Assembly: GCA_029558215.1 (NCBI GenBank)
Contig: JAKQFZ010000128.1
Location: forward strand, 1 to 16,676
Direction: 5' to 3'
DNA length: 16,676 nucleotides
From: Candidatus Omnitrophota bacterium
GTDB taxonomy: Bacteria; Hinthialibacterota; Hinthialibacteria; JAKQFZ01
Part shown: positions 7,943 through 14,981 of the stretch, one piece after another
Layout: every line of letters starts with the position of its first letter
Numbering within the stretch: position 1 is the stretch's first letter
Notes under the pieces: model-generated
What the model was told of the DNA's origin: nothing
The model's input: only the letters and a program-made list of their open reading frames with translations
Database searches by the model: none
Made by a program: the position numbers and the translations under genes

Positions 7943-8740
7943 TCATCTTTGGAGCCAGGGAGTGAGATCGCGGCCTATCATTACCGAAAAGCGTTCGATC
8001 TGATCTCTATAGTGCGCAATCAACTGAGTGCGCACCTCTTTGGGCATTTTCTCATAGCGACCTGCGTTGACTTTCTCTCCGATTACCGGAGTGAAATCAT
8101 CACGAACACCGACAAAACGGTAGAGATCCTTGATCAACGTGTCAGGATCATTCTTCAGATCGTCAAAAAGATATACACCCATGTCAGGAAAAGCCTCACG
8201 CCAGTACGCCAGATGGTCTGCATACAGGCCATGGGTTTGCACCCAACGTGCATCCGCCGCGAAGAAATCCTCGAATGGGACGATTCTCTTGCCCATGCGC
8301 TCCCTGCGGTTTCGCCAGAACCAGTAATGCGACCAGGCACGGTCTGCTGGATTTCGAAAGATGGCAAACACGCGAAGTCCAGGATAGTGCTCCAGAAGTT
8401 GATCGCGGGCTGAAGGTTGCTTTCGCCAGAAAAGTAGTGTTCTCTTGGGATTTCGCTTGGGGTAGAACTCCTTGTGAAAGGAATCAGGCCTTGGGAGAAA
8501 GAGATAACTGACAGTGATCTCGCCTGCGATTCGGCCGTTCTTCTCTTTGAACCAATTGTGATACCAGTTGTAGCCCTTATGGAAATGGTGTGTGTAGAAA
8601 CTGATTTCTTTCTTCTCAACCAAGACGTCCGGATGCTGGCTCAGAATGTCACCGAGCCAGGTCGTTCCGCATTTCTGAACTCCGATACCGACAAAGTCGG
8701 GGCCTTCACTTCTGGGAGTGATTAGAGTTGTACTTTCCAT
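7943..8740 (-). CDS. Sulfotransferase of the heparan-sulfate / NDST-like type
   Basis: This 265-residue sulfotransferase belongs to a branch different from the one at 5082. The PAPS 5'-phosphosulfate loop is QKCGTTW (residues 22-28). The KKEISFY segment corresponds to the KE-x-x-FF catalytic region of heparan N-/O-sulfotransferases. The 3'-phosphate motif is FRNPADRAWSHY (Arg129, Ser137). YLFDDLKNDPDTLIKDLYRFVGV is the usual C-terminal segment. About 15 residues (PKRNPKRTLLFWRKQ) are inserted between the first and second PAPS motifs. ATG 8740 is preferred; a TTG at 8764 has AAGGAG but only about 3 nt of spacing, so the start is not settled. No signal peptide or membrane anchor is seen, so it should act in the cytoplasm, on a lipid-linked or small acceptor. 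Confidence 0.9.
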   Translation of the reverse strand: MESTTLITPRSEGPDFVGIGVQKCGTTWLGDILSQHPDVLVEKKEISFYTHHFHKGYNWYHNWFKEKNGRIAGEITVSYLFLPRPDSFHKEFYPKRNPKRTLLFWRKQPSARDQLLEHYPGLRVFAIFRNPADRAWSHYWFWRNRRERMGKRIVPFEDFFAADARWVQTHGLYADHLAYWREAFPDMGVYLFDDLKNDPDTLIKDLYRFVGVRDDFTPVIGEKVNAGRYEKMPKEVRTQLIAHYRDQIERFSVMIGRDLTPWLQR

Positions 8741-8827
8741 CGCCTCGATTCGCGCCTTTCCCAAGATCTCCTTTGTATATCACTCATCGTTCGCAGGCGC
8801 TGGCCTGCTCAGGAGCACGACAGGGAG

Positions 8828-8855
8828 AGTCTAAGGCGTTCAGATGCTTTGTCAA
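8828..8855 (-). promoter_or_regulatory. Candidate sigma-70 promoter for the second sulfotransferase
   Basis: On the minus strand a full-consensus TTGACA (8850-8855) is followed after 16 bp by TAGACT (8828-8833), 4 of 6 for the -10. The implied leader of about 80 nt includes the hairpin at 8793-8808. Confidence 0.4.
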
Positions 8856-8957
8856 GTTCAGGTGGATCACAGAAAGGTCGAATCCACCCGATGAGGCAAG
8901 AAGGAAAGCCCTTTTCGTGGTCCTTCATCTGTGGTTGTCGAGTGACTAATCCGCGGT

Positions 8958-8986
8958 TTGACAGACCCTCGTGATTGCTGTTGAAT
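8958..8986 (+). promoter_or_regulatory. Candidate sigma-70 promoter for the alpha/beta hydrolase and NtrC-like genes
   Basis: A full-consensus TTGACA (8958-8963) and TTGAAT (8981-8986, 4 of 6) are separated by 17 bp. The implied start near 8993 leaves a leader of about 145 nt before the ATG at 9139. Confidence 0.4.
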
Positions 8987-9138
8987 CCTTCTGCAAAGGC
9001 ATTTCGCAGACTGTACGGCGCTCTGCGGAGTCCGTTGCATCGCTTGCCCGCCTATGGATGAGGTTCGAATAGGGTGCGCGGTGCCAGTTGATATTCCGAT
9101 CAAGCGTCCGGGATTTGAGTGCCTTCGTTCTCTTGGAC

Positions 9139-10182
9139 ATGAGGTCAGAAGTGTTCGCCAAGTTCTTCGCTGAAAGCCTGGACATCGCAGTCATCTGGTC
9201 GCTGACTCGCTTCTTTCTGAGTCGCTCTCACCACCATACGGAGCCGAGTGAGCTCGAGCAACTCCTGCACCTCTATCAGTCTGCCGATCCGGATCATGTT
9301 TTCTCTGATCCCTGTCCAACAGATGAATTTGCGATTCAGTCTGCACACCACCTGTTTGGCCACAGCACTGAGGAATTTGTCTTTCCTTCAGCAGTGCAAA
9401 CACCAATTGAGAGAAACAACACCGTCCACGCGCGAAGGATTAGGTCTGGTTCCCTCGAAGGAAAGCCTGTGCTCATTCTTGTTCCAGGTTGGATTATCGG
9501 CCATTTGGATCCGCTGTTGTGGTATTTCGGTCGTCCCCTTCTTCGGATGGGCATTTCTTCCGTCGTGATCGAGCCACCCTATCAAATGCGAAGGACTCCT
9601 TCTGGCTCCTGGACAGGGGAATACACCATTTCAGGAAACATGGTCAGAACTTTCGACAGCATACGACAGGCCGTTCTGGACGTGCGACGCCTCATCGCGA
9701 TCCTGAGACAGCAGGGAGCATCCCGCATCGGGGTCATGGGCATGAGTATGGGTGGCTGGATTACCTCCCTGGTCAGTGTTGTTGAAACCGATTTGGCTTT
9801 GTCTGCCATTGTCGTTCCGCCCGTTGATTTAACGCACATTCTCAAGACCTCTCCACTGCTTCGGACGATTCGGAACGATATCATCCAGGATGGTCTCTTG
9901 GATCAGGATGTGTCTCGAGTCTCGTTCCTTCTGTCACCTTTGTCCTATCCTCTGCGAGTGCCTCTGGATCGGGTCAGACTTTTTCAGGCTCGCCATGATC
10001 GAGCCTTGCCCCCAAAAGGAGTCGAAGATCTTTGGAATCATTGGGGAAGGCCTCTTCTCAGAAAGTACAGTGCGGGACATATCAGCATCGTCCTTTCACC
10101 CGGATTCCTCAGGGATTTTCGCAGGGACTGTCGGCAGTTGCTTTTGGATGGTGTTCCCGGAGATTCCCGTCGAACATCGTGA
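9139..10182 (+). CDS. Alpha/beta hydrolase, ABHD18-like (DUF2048 family)
   Basis: This is a 347-residue serine hydrolase. The nucleophile elbow is GMSMGG with Ser203, the acid is Asp287 (QARHDRALP), and the base is His314 (SAGHISIV). The oxyanion side is probably the LVPGW strand end. The order, the GMSMGGW/TSL segment, the QA-x-x-D-x-x-x-P-x-x-GV segment and the GHIS motif match eukaryotic ABHD18 as I remember it, so this looks like a bacterial homologue. The substrate is unknown; a lipid or ester is possible. No signal peptide or clear membrane segment is seen. The ATG at 9139 is chosen by codon type only, as no good Shine-Dalgarno precedes it; a TTG at 9088 would add 17 residues. The NtrC-like gene follows after 48 bp, probably co-transcribed. 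Confidence 0.8.
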   Translation: MRSEVFAKFFAESLDIAVIWSLTRFFLSRSHHHTEPSELEQLLHLYQSADPDHVFSDPCPTDEFAIQSAHHLFGHSTEEFVFPSAVQTPIERNNTVHARRIRSGSLEGKPVLILVPGWIIGHLDPLLWYFGRPLLRMGISSVVIEPPYQMRRTPSGSWTGEYTISGNMVRTFDSIRQAVLDVRRLIAILRQQGASRIGVMGMSMGGWITSLVSVVETDLALSAIVVPPVDLTHILKTSPLLRTIRNDIIQDGLLDQDVSRVSFLLSPLSYPLRVPLDRVRLFQARHDRALPPKGVEDLWNHWGRPLLRKYSAGHISIVLSPGFLRDFRRDCRQLLLDGVPGDSRRTS

Positions 10183-10230
10183 ACGAATGCGATACGATGA
10201 TCCCGATGTGGAGTATCAGGAGTGACCGTT

Positions 10231-11586
10231 ATGCACAGTGTTCTCTTTGTGGACGATGAGGAAAGGCTCGGACGCATCCTGACGAAGGCTGTGGAAACCA
10301 TGTCGGGCTGGACTGCTGAGTCGGTCACATCGGCGGAAGACGCTCTCAAACGCCTTGAAGAGTTTCCCTTTGATGTGATCGTATCGGATATTCGGATGCC
10401 TGAGATGAACGGCATCGAACTGCTTGATCGCGTCAAGAAGATCCGTCCTCAAACTGAAGTCGTCATGATGACAGCCTACGGAACTGTTGAAAATGCGGTT
10501 TCAGCGATGAAACTGGGCGCCGCAGACTTCCTTGTAAAACCCGTCAAGACGCACGATCTGAAGCGCCTTCTGAACCGGCTGTTCGCTCTTGCCTCGGAAG
10601 GAGAGCCTGCTGCCGTCACTATGGAAGAGGAGCAATCGGAGTTTTCGTTCGACTCTGTGATCGCGAAATCGGCTTCGATGCGCCGAGTGTTGGAGATGGC
10701 ACGCAAGGTCGCTGCCAAGAACGCGACAGTGTTGCTTCGTGGAGAGTCCGGAACCGGCAAGGATTTGTTGGCGCAGGTGATTCATTACAATTCACCGCGC
10801 GCTTCACATCCCTTTGTGAAGGCCGTCTGTGCGGCCATTCCGGAAGGACTTCTTGAGAGCGATCTTTTCGGTCACATCAAGGGAGCGTTCACCGGAGCGA
10901 CGGAAGCCAAGCCTGGCCGTTTCCAGTTGGCGGACACAGGCACCATATTCCTTGACGAGATTGGCGACATGACTCTCAACACGCAGGTCAAACTCCTTCG
11001 AGTGCTTCAGGATCGACAGTTTGAACCGGTTGGAAGCACCAAAACAATCGGTGTAGATGTTCGGGTCATTGCGGCAACCAATCGCGATCTTGAGGAAGCC
11101 ATCGAGGAATCGCAATTCCGAGAAGACCTCTATTACCGTCTCAACGTTGTGACACTTGTTCTGCCACCACTTCGCGAGAGACCGGAAGACATTCCGCCGC
11201 TTATTGACCGGCTTCTGAGCGACTCAGCGCGCCGGGAAGGCAGGGATCTCTGTCGTCTCACCGAAGGTGCCCGCTCTCTCCTGCTCAGACATCCATGGCC
11301 TGGAAACGTTCGGGAACTCCAGAATGCTTTGGAGCATGCGGAGATTATGACAGGCAACGATGAGATCACCGAAAATGAACTGCCCTTGTATCTTCAAGCA
11401 AGGAATCCAGCCCCCTCGCCCGAAGCACCATCCGCATTGCTGGACGGGATGACGCTGGAACAAATGGAACGCAGGCTGATCCAGAAAGCGCTCGAAGATT
11501 CTGGAGGCAACGCCACCAAGGCGGCGGACATGCTTGGTATTACTCGACGCACGCTGGGATATCGTCGTGAGAAGTATCAGCTCTGA
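10231..11586 (+). CDS. NtrC-family sigma-54-dependent response regulator
   Basis: This 451-residue activator has the standard three parts. The receiver (1-120) has Asp8/Asp9, phosphoacceptor Asp53, Thr81 and Lys103. The AAA+ domain (about 140-375) has Walker A GESGTGKD (171-178), the GAFTGA sigma-54 contact loop (218-223), Walker B TIFLDEIGD and the RLNVVTLVLPPLRER segment. A Fis-type helix-turn-helix ends the protein (GGNATKAADMLGITRRTLGYR). Two residues depart from consensus: Val199 replaces the Asn of the usual VNCAA segment, and Ile216 replaces Glu in GHExGAFTGA. The start at 10231 has AGGAG (10218-10222) at 8 nt; a GTG at 10222 overlaps that site. No cognate kinase is in the window. The stop overlaps the convergent membrane protein gene by 10 bp. 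Confidence 0.95.
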   Translation: MHSVLFVDDEERLGRILTKAVETMSGWTAESVTSAEDALKRLEEFPFDVIVSDIRMPEMNGIELLDRVKKIRPQTEVVMMTAYGTVENAVSAMKLGAADFLVKPVKTHDLKRLLNRLFALASEGEPAAVTMEEEQSEFSFDSVIAKSASMRRVLEMARKVAAKNATVLLRGESGTGKDLLAQVIHYNSPRASHPFVKAVCAAIPEGLLESDLFGHIKGAFTGATEAKPGRFQLADTGTIFLDEIGDMTLNTQVKLLRVLQDRQFEPVGSTKTIGVDVRVIAATNRDLEEAIEESQFREDLYYRLNVVTLVLPPLRERPEDIPPLIDRLLSDSARREGRDLCRLTEGARSLLLRHPWPGNVRELQNALEHAEIMTGNDEITENELPLYLQARNPAPSPEAPSALLDGMTLEQMERRLIQKALEDSGGNATKAADMLGITRRTLGYRREKYQL

Positions 11587-12698
11587 AGTGTTTCTGGTCT
11601 TTCAGACGATGCTTCCTTGACTCCTTCCGGGTTTATCCACAGCAGAAGATTCTCCAACCGTGCTCGCTCTCGTGCGAGGAGCTTTCTATGCTGCCAAGGC
11701 ACGAACAGGAACAGGATCAATGCAGCGAGCGCCAGGAGTGACAACCAACAGACAATCCCTGCGATTGGGATTTTCGTATCGTGTCGCATAGACTCAGAGA
11801 GACCTATCAGGAGAGGAAACGACAGAACTGGCAGAACAAAAAAGATCATCAGATAAGGGAAATCTCTCTGCGTGGAAGCGAGAGTCTGTGCTCTGTAGTG
11901 CAGATAACCTTCCAACTCCTGACGGTTTATGGGAGGCTCATGAAATACAAAAGACTCTCTTTTCTCCTCAGGAACATGTCTGCTCAGGAATTCGACGATC
12001 CATTCGGGAACGGAACCACTCCAGAGCGAACCCATTCCGGAACCCGACGATAGCCGGATGACCCGATCCGGCAGCGCGACCAAAAGATAGCGGAAGTTTT
12101 GATGATTATGGGTGCTGCGACCGATCATCACAGCCTGAACATCGTTCCACAAATAGTCTCGATTCCTCCCACGATGGGTCAAGCGAAGACCTTCCGGGGA
12201 CAGGCACAGATGCGTCTGAAGGAATTTCGGCAAGAACCGGGGGAACCAAACAGAAATCTCCTTGGGGATATCTGTTCCCGCGGGTGGTTTCCAGAGTTTG
12301 AGACAGAGTGACATCAGCAATTCCCTGTCCTCATAGCGGAAGCCGGCAAAGGAGAGATGCTGGATGCGCAAATCAGGAGTGAATCGGATGAACCCATCAG
12401 GCTCCACAGAGCGGTAGATGCGTCCATTTTCAAAGTCTTCCCACCGCCACCAATCCCATGACAGCAGTTTTCGCACAGCGATACCTTTTTCATCCGCCCT
12501 GATCTGCCAGCGCAGGATGACGATCCACAACACAAGCGATGCGATGAGAAACAGAAGCACTGGGATGAATCCCAGAGTGGTCTCCGACCAAAGAATCAGG
12601 AATGCCAGGCTGACGGAGAAGGCAAAAACCAGATAGAACCCTATTCTTTTCAGGGACGGCTCGGTCGTAAACGTCAGCGGATTCTTCAGTCTGTCCAT
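11577..12698 (-). CDS. Four-helix membrane protein with PH-like soluble segments
   Basis: This 373-residue protein has two transmembrane hairpins: helices at about 19-37 and 43-62, and at about 280-301 and 310-333. The 220 residues between them, and a charged C-terminal tail (ARERARLENLL), are soluble. The middle holds two similar stretches, an ADEKGIAVRKLLSWDWWRWEDF region and a SPEGLRLTHRGRNRDYLWNDV region, each with Gly then a Trp-x-x/Trp-Asp pattern like bacterial PH (bPH) domains. This is a structural guess. I do not recognise the family and assign no function. A stop codon two codons upstream fixes ATG 12698 as the longest start, though only a weak AGGA precedes it. The gene ends inside the last codons of the convergent NtrC-like gene. 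Confidence 0.75.
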   Translation of the reverse strand: MDRLKNPLTFTTEPSLKRIGFYLVFAFSVSLAFLILWSETTLGFIPVLLFLIASLVLWIVILRWQIRADEKGIAVRKLLSWDWWRWEDFENGRIYRSVEPDGFIRFTPDLRIQHLSFAGFRYEDRELLMSLCLKLWKPPAGTDIPKEISVWFPRFLPKFLQTHLCLSPEGLRLTHRGRNRDYLWNDVQAVMIGRSTHNHQNFRYLLVALPDRVIRLSSGSGMGSLWSGSVPEWIVEFLSRHVPEEKRESFVFHEPPINRQELEGYLHYRAQTLASTQRDFPYLMIFFVLPVLSFPLLIGLSESMRHDTKIPIAGIVCWLSLLALAALILFLFVPWQHRKLLARERARLENLLLWINPEGVKEASSERPETLQS

Positions 12699-12814
12699 TT
12701 CCTAAGTAGTTTCCCACACTGGATGTCACTTTTCAACTCCAACTCCTTTTTCGTGTGGTAAAGCACGGATACAATCTGAAGATAGTCAGTTGATCACAAC
12801 CCATCTTCCCCAAT

Positions 12815-12843
12815 TTGACAAGAAATGGGGATCGTTCTACTTT
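12815..12843 (+). promoter_or_regulatory. Possible promoter for the radical SAM gene
   Basis: A full-consensus TTGACA (12815-12820) is followed after 17 bp by TACTTT (12838-12843), a weak -10 (3 of 6). The implied leader of about 55 nt contains the palindrome at 12868-12886. The weak -10 suggests that an activator may be needed, if the site is real. Confidence 0.3.
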
Positions 12844-12867
12844 TCCAAGGAACGCGTTGAAATGTCG

Positions 12868-12886
12868 AGGCTGTTGACAACAGCCT
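12868..12886. promoter_or_regulatory. Perfect 8-bp palindrome with 3-nt centre upstream of the radical SAM gene
   Basis: AGGCTGTT (12868-12875) and AACAGCCT (12879-12886) pair perfectly around GAC. The element ends 19 nt before the ATG at 12906, between the candidate promoter and the start. It could bind a dimeric repressor or form a leader hairpin close to the weak Shine-Dalgarno. It is too near the start, and lacks a T-run, to be an upstream terminator. Confidence 0.45.
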
Positions 12887-12905
12887 AAGTCAGGACGGTC
12901 TGAAG

Positions 12906-14354
12906 ATGCGAGTCTTTTTGGGCAATTCGCCTTGGAGCAAACCGGGGCTTTACGGGGTTCGTGCCGGATCCCGATGGCCGCATTTTGAACGCTGTGGTGA
13001 TCCGTATATGCCTTTCCCTTTCTACCTGGCGTATGCCACGGCCGTACTCGAAAAGGCAGGTCATGATGTGCTGCTGCTGGATGGCATTGCAGAACGGATC
13101 TCCGATGACACATTCTTCGAACGTATGCAGCACTTCAAACCGGATTTGGTGCTTCTCGAAGTTTCCACTCCATCCATTGGGAAAGACTTGGGCGATGCCC
13201 GACGCGTGAAGGAGACGCTCGGGAAGAGCGTTCCCATCGTCTTTGCCGGCCCGTACATCGAGATGTATCGTTCTGGATTCCTCGAAGCGCAGCAGGACGT
13301 GGATTTTGTCCTGATGGGGGAATATGAATACACGCTTCGAGATCTTGTTGAAGCTTATTCGACAGGAAAGTCCTGGTTGGGAATTGCTGGTCTCATCGGT
13401 CGGGGATCATCCGGACAGGTTGTCGTGGGGGAGCGGCGACCTTTGATCGAAAACCTGGACGAGCTACCCTGGCCTGCCCGGCATCATCTACCGATGGCGT
13501 CCTACCATGACTGTCCCGGTGGAATCCCCTGTCCGAGCCTTCAAATGTGGGCAAGCCGTGGTTGTCCGTATAAGTGCATCTTCTGCGCCTGGCCGCAGAT
13601 CATGTATCACGGTTCGCGGTATCGGGTGCGCAATCCCAAGGATGTTGTGGACGAGATAGAGCATTGTGTTCGGGAGTACGGTATCCAGTCACTTTACTTT
13701 GACGACGATACATTCAACATAGGCAAGAAGAGAATTCTTGAGATTTGTGACGAGCTTAAGTCACGGCGTCTGGGACTGCCCTGGGCGGTGATGGCTCGCG
13801 CGGACACCGCTGATCTTGAAATGCTTCAAGCGATGAAAGGTGCGGGACTTCAGTCCATCAAGTACGGAGTCGAATCCGCCAGCCAAAAGTTGGTGGACGC
13901 CTGCGGGAAAGCACTGGATTTGAAGAAAGTGGAACAGATTGTCAAGCACACCAGAAACCTTGGCATCAACTTCCATCTGACATTTACGTTCGGACTTCCA
14001 GGTGAGACCCGAGAAACCATCCGACAGACGATACGATATGCCAAGAAACTCAGTCCGGATTCGATCCAGTTTTCCATCGTGACGCCGTTCCCTGGAAGTG
14101 CCTATTTTGACATGCTCGACAAGCAGGGCTTTCTGCTGAGCAAGGACTGGACTCAATACGACGGCAGCAATCAGGCGGTGATCCGAACTGAGAATCTGTC
14201 CAAGGAGCAACTCGAGGAAGGGCTTCGAATGGCCTACCGGGAATGGGACAGGCACAAATTTTGGCGGACTTTCCGGCAGGGAAAGTATCTCAAGAAGGGG
14301 ATGCTGCATCCGGTGAAGGCGTTGCGATACATCCGAAGGCACCTGGGCGCGTAG
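12906..14354 (+). CDS. Radical SAM protein with N-terminal cobalamin-binding domain (BchE-like class)
   Basis: This 482-residue protein has two domains. Residues 1 to about 190 are a B12-binding Rossmann-like fold (YLAYATAVLEKAGHDVLLLDG, PDLVLLEVSTPS, VPIVFAGPY, VDFVLMGEYEYTLRDLVEA), without the DxHxxG motif, as is usual in the BchE-like class. The linker ELPWPARHHLP leads into the radical SAM core with Cys220, Cys224 and Cys227 (CPYKCIFC) for the 4Fe-4S cluster. Further radical SAM features are YFDDDTFN, VESASQKLVDACGKALDL, and FGLPGETRETI. Members of this class carry out methylations, cyclisations and rearrangements on lipids, porphyrins and secondary metabolites, and the substrate cannot be told here. 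The gene is divergent from the membrane protein gene and followed 36 bp later by a 34-residue membrane peptide. Confidence 0.92.
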   Translation: MRVFLGNSPWSKPGLYGVRAGSRWPHFERCGDPYMPFPFYLAYATAVLEKAGHDVLLLDGIAERISDDTFFERMQHFKPDLVLLEVSTPSIGKDLGDARRVKETLGKSVPIVFAGPYIEMYRSGFLEAQQDVDFVLMGEYEYTLRDLVEAYSTGKSWLGIAGLIGRGSSGQVVVGERRPLIENLDELPWPARHHLPMASYHDCPGGIPCPSLQMWASRGCPYKCIFCAWPQIMYHGSRYRVRNPKDVVDEIEHCVREYGIQSLYFDDDTFNIGKKRILEICDELKSRRLGLPWAVMARADTADLEMLQAMKGAGLQSIKYGVESASQKLVDACGKALDLKKVEQIVKHTRNLGINFHLTFTFGLPGETRETIRQTIRYAKKLSPDSIQFSIVTPFPGSAYFDMLDKQGFLLSKDWTQYDGSNQAVIRTENLSKEQLEEGLRMAYREWDRHKFWRTFRQGKYLKKGMLHPVKALRYIRRHLGA

Positions 14355-14389
14355 TGGTTTGTGGATGTCTCGTTCGAGGGAGACCAGCC

Positions 14390-14494
14390 ATGCTGAGACG
14401 ACGAAAATGGAAGGCGCTGAATTTACTCTGGCTGACGCTCGTCACAGGGGTGATGTATGTACTGGCGCGAGTGTCCGGCAAGATCAAAGAGTGA
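14390..14494 (+). CDS. Small single-helix membrane protein, 34 residues
   Basis: A short ORF runs from ATG 14390 to TGA 14492-14494, 36 bp after the radical SAM gene. It encodes a very basic N-terminus (MLRRRKWK), one hydrophobic helix (about residues 9-27, LNLLWLTLVTGVMYVLARV) and a short charged end (SGKIKE). This charge pattern fits a single-pass inner membrane peptide with the N-terminus inside. AGGGAG at 14377-14382 lies 7 nt before the ATG, a good ribosome-binding site. Its place behind the radical SAM gene suggests co-translation and perhaps membrane recruitment of that enzyme, but this is inference. I do not recognise the family. Confidence 0.5.
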   Translation: MLRRRKWKALNLLWLTLVTGVMYVLARVSGKIKE

Positions 14495-14519
14495 AATTGA
14501 TGAACAGGTTTGCTAGAAT
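14491..14519 (+). promoter_or_regulatory. Extended -10 promoter for the lipoprotein gene
   Basis: GTGAAA (14491-14496, 4 of 6) and TAGAAT (14514-14519, 5 of 6) are 17 bp apart, with the extended -10 TG at 14511-14512. Transcription would start near 14526. The site overlaps the last codon of the small membrane ORF, so the lipoprotein gene probably starts a new transcription unit that may include pyrD. Confidence 0.5.
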
Positions 14520-14558
14520 CTACACAAAAACAGTCTTGGAAAGGGAGAGATGATTGGG

Positions 14559-14891
14559 ATGAAAAGCAGACGGCAACGGTTGGTATTGTGTGTGGCGATT
14601 TTGCCCATGATGTGTTTCCTACTTGGATGTTTCACCATGGGAAAGGAGTTCCAGGAAGATTCGGTTCGAGCCATTCAGCAGGGCAAGACGTCAAAGAATA
14701 ATGTTCTCAATATGTTTGGTGCCCCGGGTTCCAAGGGCATTGAGAACGGCGAGGAAACCTGGACGTACAGCCACTACCAGTTTCGCCTGCTCAGCTTTGA
14801 GACTTGGGCGAAGGACTTGACCATCCGGTTTGACAAAGCCGGAATTGTCAACTCCTACAGTTACTCCAGTTCCTGGCCTCCAACGAGATAG
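14559..14891 (+). CDS. SmpA/OmlA (BamE)-like lipoprotein
   Basis: This is a 110-residue lipoprotein. A basic n-region (KSRRQR) and a hydrophobic core lead to the lipobox LLGC, with the lipidated Cys at residue 24. The mature part has the BamE-like pattern: AIQQGKTSKNNVLNMFGAP, then EETWTYSHYQF and a final strand LTIRFDKAGIVNSYSYS. BamE is part of the outer membrane beta-barrel assembly machine, but many short SmpA/OmlA-fold lipoproteins have other or unknown roles, so I do not assign bamE. Two starts are possible: ATG 14550 sits only 2 nt after AGGGAG (14542-14547), while ATG 14559 has 11 nt, and I prefer the latter. Its presence supports a diderm host. Confidence 0.8.
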   Translation: MKSRRQRLVLCVAILPMMCFLLGCFTMGKEFQEDSVRAIQQGKTSKNNVLNMFGAPGSKGIENGEETWTYSHYQFRLLSFETWAKDLTIRFDKAGIVNSYSYSSSWPPTR

Positions 14892-14981
14892 TGCCTGCAT
14901 GATTGTTTCTGGTCGTCGTTGGTTGGAGCCGTTCCATCATTCTCGTCCCCCTTCGACCCAGGGGGATCAAGAGGGGACTGC

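Larger units (their letters stand above)
8741..9138. other. Divergent intergenic region, about 400 bp, with promoters in both directions
   Basis: No ORF with coding character was found here. The spacer separates the second sulfotransferase (-) from the alpha/beta hydrolase (+). It holds the candidate promoters listed separately and a 6-bp hairpin, GCAGGC (8793-8798) with GCCTGC (8803-8808), in the predicted leader of the sulfotransferase. The rest shows no repeat or RNA gene that I can recognise. Confidence 0.5.

Noticed and set aside
5043..8808. A common hairpin regulating both sulfotransferase genes (5043-5061 and 8793-8808)
   Set aside because: Both have a hairpin with GGC/GCC in the stem, but the stem sequences differ and the similarity is within chance for GC-rich DNA.
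12490..12729. A minus-strand ORF with a good AAAGGAG upstream, overlapping the start of the membrane protein gene
   Set aside because: It is out of frame with the membrane protein, lacks domain character, and its product would end inside a clear transmembrane-coding region. The ribosome-binding match is probably chance.
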